DNA of 40,000 nt from Prorocentrum cordatum. Lineage: Eukaryota; Sar; Dinophyceae; Prorocentrales; Prorocentraceae. Shown piece after piece: positions 38,700 to 40,000 of the stretch (its first letter is position 1; each line of letters opens with the position of its first letter). The stretch is from NCBI GenBank assembly GCA_963575745.1, contig CAUYUJ010003013.1, forward strand, positions 1 to 40,000, given 5' to 3'. The notes beneath the pieces were generated by a model. It saw only the letters and a list, made by a program, of their open reading frames with translations, was not told the DNA's origin and ran no database searches. Both the position numbers and the translations under genes were made by a program.

Positions 38700-39300
38700 A
38701 GGATGCCTGGCCTGGCAGGCCCCCTAAGAGGGCTCCAAGGGAGCCCCGAGAAAGCAGCAAAAGCCCATAAGTTGCCCCAAGAGGGCTCCAAGATGGCTTC
38801 AAGACCTCCAGATTGCCCAAGAGGCCCCCAAGCGCCCCAAGAGGGCTCCCAGAGGCAAAATCAATGATTTCCCCCAGGTTATTCCATGAGTGCAGCGTCC
38901 TCGTCTTTTCGGGCTTCGGACGCTCCAAGACGGCCCCATAGGCTTCCAAGACGCCCCAAGACGGCCCCAGAGGCCCCCAAGAGGCCCGCAAGACGGCCCA
39001 AGCGGGCCCCAAGACGGCCCAAGAGACCCCCAAGACGGCCCCAAGATGGCCCCGTAGACCTCCAAGACGGCCATAAACCGCCCAAAGGGGGACCCACGAC
39101 TGCCCAGAGAGGGCACCATGCCGGCCTCTAAAGGCCAAGAGGTTCCTTAGAGGCTCCCAGAAGCCCTTAGGGGTCGCCCGGGGGCCTCGGAGAGCCTCCA
39201 GAGGGCTCCAGGAGGCCCCCAAAGAGGCCCCACCGAGGCCCCCAGAAGGCTCCCAGGAAGCCTCCAGGAGGCCCCAAGAGGGCATCCAGCGGCACCCTCC
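38700..39300 (+). repeat. Dispersed repeat family (GGCCCCAAGA-type), right side of insertion
   Basis: Degenerate units of CCCCAAGACGGCCC and GAGGCCCCCAAGAGG type over about 600 bp, with a weak core-like segment at about 38897-38945 (CTCGTCTTTTCGGGCTTCGGACG). It is the same family and orientation as 21.49-22.2 kb, so the retrotransposon split a pre-existing repeat block. Confidence 0.68.
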
Positions 39301-39540
39301 CCCTCATTCCTCCTCCCTCCTCCCTACTCGGTCGTCCCTCTTTCCGCCTCCCTCCTTCGGCCTCTCTCCTCCCTCCTCCTTCATCGCACTTCCCTCCTCC
39401 TCCTTTCTCCTTCCTCCTTCCCCTCCTCCTCCTCCTTTTCCTCCTCCTCCTCCTCCTCCTCCTCTTCCTCCTCCTCCTCCTCCTCCTCCTCTTCCTCCTC
39501 CTCCTCCTCTTCCTCCTCCTCCTCCTCATTCTCCTCCTCC
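39300..39540 (+). repeat. (CTC)n homopyrimidine tract
   Basis: CTC/TCC triplets with TTC and CCT interruptions, purest at about 39425-39535. Confidence 0.93.
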
Positions 39541-39957
39541 CGCCCGAACAACCCGCCCTGGATCTCGTGGGAGCGGGCAGATCGGAGCAGGATCCAATTT
39601 CCCGAGGCGGCCCTTCCACCTCATCCCAAACCCGTCCGGGAAATACCAGTCGGTGTCCAAGAGCGCGGCCAGGACGCGGAAAGGCCGCTGCAGGTTCGGT
39701 ATGTCGCTCTGCAGCACCGCCCAGCCAGGCGGGGTCTTCAAGAAAAGAAACGTGGACACCTTCACCTGCGAGGGAGAAGGACACTGGGATCCACGGGCGA
39801 TGACATCGCAGAGCAAACCTCCCTCCACGCTGCAATCTGCAACTTTCCAGTCTCGGACAGCCCACCGTCCCAGTTCCCCCCCGTCATTCCGTCGCAGCGT
39901 AGCAGAGGCGATCTGCACGCGCGCTTTAGTAGCCGAGGACGCGCGGCGCACGAATTA
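39541..39957 (-). CDS. Possible unidentified coding fragment
   Basis: A minus-strand frame of about 140 residues (39951 to 39526) covers unique, non-repetitive DNA and has a mixed, protein-like composition (for example VKVSTFLFLKTPPGWAVL and LLDTDWYFPDGFGMRW). I do not recognise it. Two other frames are also open over parts of the interval, and the carboxyl end runs into the (CTC)n tract, so it may be a chance ORF or an exon or transposon fragment cut by the repeat. Confidence 0.25.
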
Positions 39958-40000
39958 ATTGGCAGCAAGAGGGAGATTGAGGAGGAGGGCGGCCGCAGAA

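Overview
The window looks like non-genic, repeat-saturated nuclear DNA of a eukaryote, most likely a dinoflagellate. That placement is an inference. It rests on kilobase-scale trinucleotide microsatellites, GC-rich spacers without recognisable host genes, a decayed LINE-like fragment, and a giant copia-order retrotransposon with accessory domains of a kind I associate with Symbiodiniaceae and relatives. I found no intact host gene, no rRNA or tRNA, and no CRISPR array. Most long ORFs in the left half are artefacts of microsatellites, because stop-free triplet repeats are open in several frames.

Layout. Positions 1-10,200 are dominated by (TAC)n, (AGT)n, (CTC)n and two (ATC)n tracts. They are separated by GC-rich spacer and one LINE-like remnant near 4.45-5.5 kb (minus strand). 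Positions 10.5-10.9 kb hold an old, diverged 28-bp tandem repeat. Positions 11.7-12.3, 21.5-22.2 and 38.7-39.3 kb carry a dispersed low-order repeat family with a recognisable core cassette. Positions 12.7-13.5 kb are an almost pure (CTC)n homopyrimidine tract. Positions 14.1-16.4 kb hold several short tandem repeats. Positions 16.6-17.9 kb hold an 89-bp satellite array enclosed by an inverted repeat. Positions 19,080-19,225 are a 146-bp MITE with TA target duplication.

The main object is a complete-ended, 16.35-kb LTR retrotransposon at 22,223-38,571, read on the minus strand. It has 284-bp LTRs with four differences, a 5-bp target duplication (TATTG) and a primer-binding site of initiator-Met-tRNA type. 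The internal order is Gag (CCHC knuckle, two predicted membrane segments), a Pro/Ala linker, a full Tpt1/KptA-like RNA 2'-phosphotransferase domain, RING-H2 finger, aspartic protease, two tandem cytosine-methyltransferase-like domains, a Cys/His zinc module, integrase, reverse transcriptase and RNase H. Integrase before RT places it with Ty1/copia. The polyprotein is interrupted by one TAG, three TGA and a +1 frameshift. Their number is about what neutral decay at the LTR-implied divergence predicts.

The most unusual signal is a set of about 44 tiny palindromes (5-bp arms, 4-5-nt loop, type GCGGG-TGGC-CCCGC) scattered through the internal coding part of this element and absent from its LTRs. 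Their arms covary (GCGGG/CCCGC, GCGGC/GCCGC, GCGGA/TCCGC, GCGAG/CTCGC), they occur in more than one reading frame, and they often recur at exactly 18-nt spacing. Together with the Tpt1 domain they are the best candidates for something undescribed.
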